Shown here: positions 62,858 through 64,000 of the stretch, piece after piece | Position numbering within the stretch: position 1 is the stretch's first letter | Layout: every line of letters begins with the position of its first letter | NCBI GenBank assembly: GCA_004009845.1 | Contig: RMBW01000012.1 | Span: 62,001 to 126,000, forward strand | Direction of reading: 5' to 3' | Length of the DNA stretch: 64,000 nucleotides | Source of the DNA: Davidsoniella eucalypti | Lineage: Eukaryota; Ascomycota; Sordariomycetes; Microascales; Ceratocystidaceae | Notes under the pieces: model-generated | The model's database searches: none | Told to the model about the DNA's origin: nothing | What the model saw: the letters and a program-made list of their open reading frames with translations, nothing else | Position numbers and translations under genes: made by a program

Positions 62858-64000
62858 AAAAGTCACATAGTCTTGAACTGACCCGTGTTATCCGTGTTGT
62901 AGGCTCTACCAAGCACTAGGGTTATTAGGGTTTCAAAATTGGTGGTTGTTCTAATACCAATACCTGTGATCCCGTCAAACAGTATAGGCCGTGCCGCGCT
63001 ACTATACCAAGCCGTCTATCTGTGATTCTTGGCCCACTGCCGGGTCGGCAAGTACATATGAGAGTGCCGAATCGTGGCTGTGTCAGGGAATAATGCCTGT
63101 CCTAGTGAATAAGTATGAGCACACGATTGCATGCTAGTCGTAACATAGTCTTGTGTCTATCCGGATATTCCCGCTAGTCATACGATTTTTTCCGCCTGCT
63201 CTTGGGAAGCGTTGAGCGCGTATAATGTCCAAAACTAGGTAAATACAGCAACTTATCCATCGGCGTGAAACTGTACCATGTCATGGGGTGATTCCCAAAT
63301 CACCACTAAATGCAACAGCCAAAGCTGGAGTTGGGGTTATAGAGTGGGATTTCTAGTTTTCTTCTTTGCAAAGCCCATACATAGTACTACAGTGATATCT
63401 TGCCGCACCAACGGATACCTGGTATTTTGGCAGGGAACAAAGTCGGTCTGGTACGATCTCCAATAGCTATGCAGTATGTGCACATGCAATACGGGGAATC
63501 GCATCTCCAAGCCCCAAAGGCATTGAAGTCCAGACTGGCTGGCTTAGATGTAGCCAAGTGAAGGCATTGCATATACTTGACGAAGAATATAAGTAGGCGG
63601 AGCTTAGATTACAAATGTAACCTGTAAAACTCAGGAGCATAGCGAATGGTACCATTTCTGCATCGTGATATTGATCAGGGAAAGATGAGATTTATATTGT
63701 AAGAGGTTGGACGGGCTGATATTTTTCACATGCTGGCATTGAGCAAACTCCAGTTGTCTTGGTGCCGACGGCAGTTCTTCCAGTCTCGGTTGAAAAATCT
63801 GGCTTATATTTTTGGTGGAATCAAGTCTTGGATTTTTTGAGTTGTTCGAATCGACGAGATACTGTAAATCGGATTAGAGTTGGTTATTTGCGATTATATA
63901 AAAGGTGAGCTGATATTTCTGAAAAGTGCGGTATATAGATTGGTGAGTTGGTTGTTTTTCGTTGTGGGAAATAATATGTAGTTAGCGACTAAAATGTTTT

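Larger units (their letters stand above)
62578..64000. other. Promoter region of the phospholipase C gene and AT-rich flank
   Basis: No gene seen to the right edge. Two inverted repeats lie within 300 bases of the phospholipase C start (62736-62750 and 62801-62857). A telomere-like doublet TTAGGGTT occurs near 62930-62942. Short ORFs at 63278-63655 have no domain. Confidence 0.5.

Noticed and set aside
1..64000. Secondary-metabolite cluster, CRISPR array, tRNA or rRNA genes
   Set aside because: No synthase, regular spacer array, cloverleaf-like B-box (GGTTCGANNCC) with a matching A-box, or rRNA-like sequence was recognised on reading. An automated tRNA/ncRNA scan was not possible.

Overview
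The window comes from the nuclear genome of a filamentous ascomycete (Pezizomycotina). The evidence is short introns of 56 to 101 bases with GT..AG ends and CTAAC/CTGAC-like branch sites, pyrimidine-rich leaders, small exons at gene starts, and a fungal gene set. Several proteins (SAPS subunit, secreted subtilisin, chitin-binding type-4 protein, broken kinase-like gene) look most like Sordariomycetes, perhaps Hypocreales. That placement is a judgement from memory, not a search. Gene density is low, about 14 intact genes plus one pseudogene in 64 kb, because long AT-rich stretches without credible genes lie between them (6.7-9.7, 12.1-16.2, 22.9-28.7 and 35.6-43.7 kb).

Layout. 1-6.7 kb: the 3' end of a VPS13 lipid-transfer protein, a convergent XMAP215/Stu2 microtubule polymerase with two TOG domains, and a LITAF-domain protein whose true start is a 16-base exon. 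9.7-12.1 kb: a G-patch spliceosome-disassembly factor (Ntr1/TFIP11). 12.7-13.6 kb: a repeat locus with one copy of a dispersed repeat, whose second copy lies inverted at 46.5-46.8 kb, next to a 274-base tandem duplication. 16.2-17.6 kb: a secreted subtilisin with unusual active-site surroundings. 18.6-22.9 kb: a SAPS phosphatase regulatory subunit. 28.7-30.5 kb: a concentrative nucleoside transporter. 31.2-35.6 and 43.7-45.7 kb: two divergently transcribed fungal proteins of unknown function separated by 8.1 kb of gene-free DNA. 47.5-49.7 kb: an ARMH3/DUF1741 Golgi protein. 50.0-51.8 kb: Mgs1/WRNIP1 AAA+ ATPase. 52.9-53.8 kb: the mitochondrial A-type Fe-S protein Isa1. 54.6-57.2 kb: a decayed region with a frameshifted kinase-like pseudogene and coding relics. 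57.6-58.4 kb: a secreted chitin-binding type-4/LPMO-like protein. 59.2-60.0 kb: an alpha/beta hydrolase. 60.8-62.6 kb: a phosphoinositide phospholipase C reduced to X, Y and C2 domains.

The genes are mostly housekeeping (membrane contact sites and Golgi, microtubules, splicing, phosphatase and lipid signalling, DNA damage tolerance, Fe-S assembly) with a few secreted or accessory ones. They do not form an operon-like or biosynthetic cluster, and I see no clear novel multi-gene system. The points most worth a second look are the paired dispersed repeat with a conserved promoter-like core, the 274-base tandem duplication, the divergent subtilisin, the frameshifted kinase-like gene, two introns that stay in frame if unspliced, and the long gene-free regions with palindromic sites. 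All coordinates and splice sites were read by eye.
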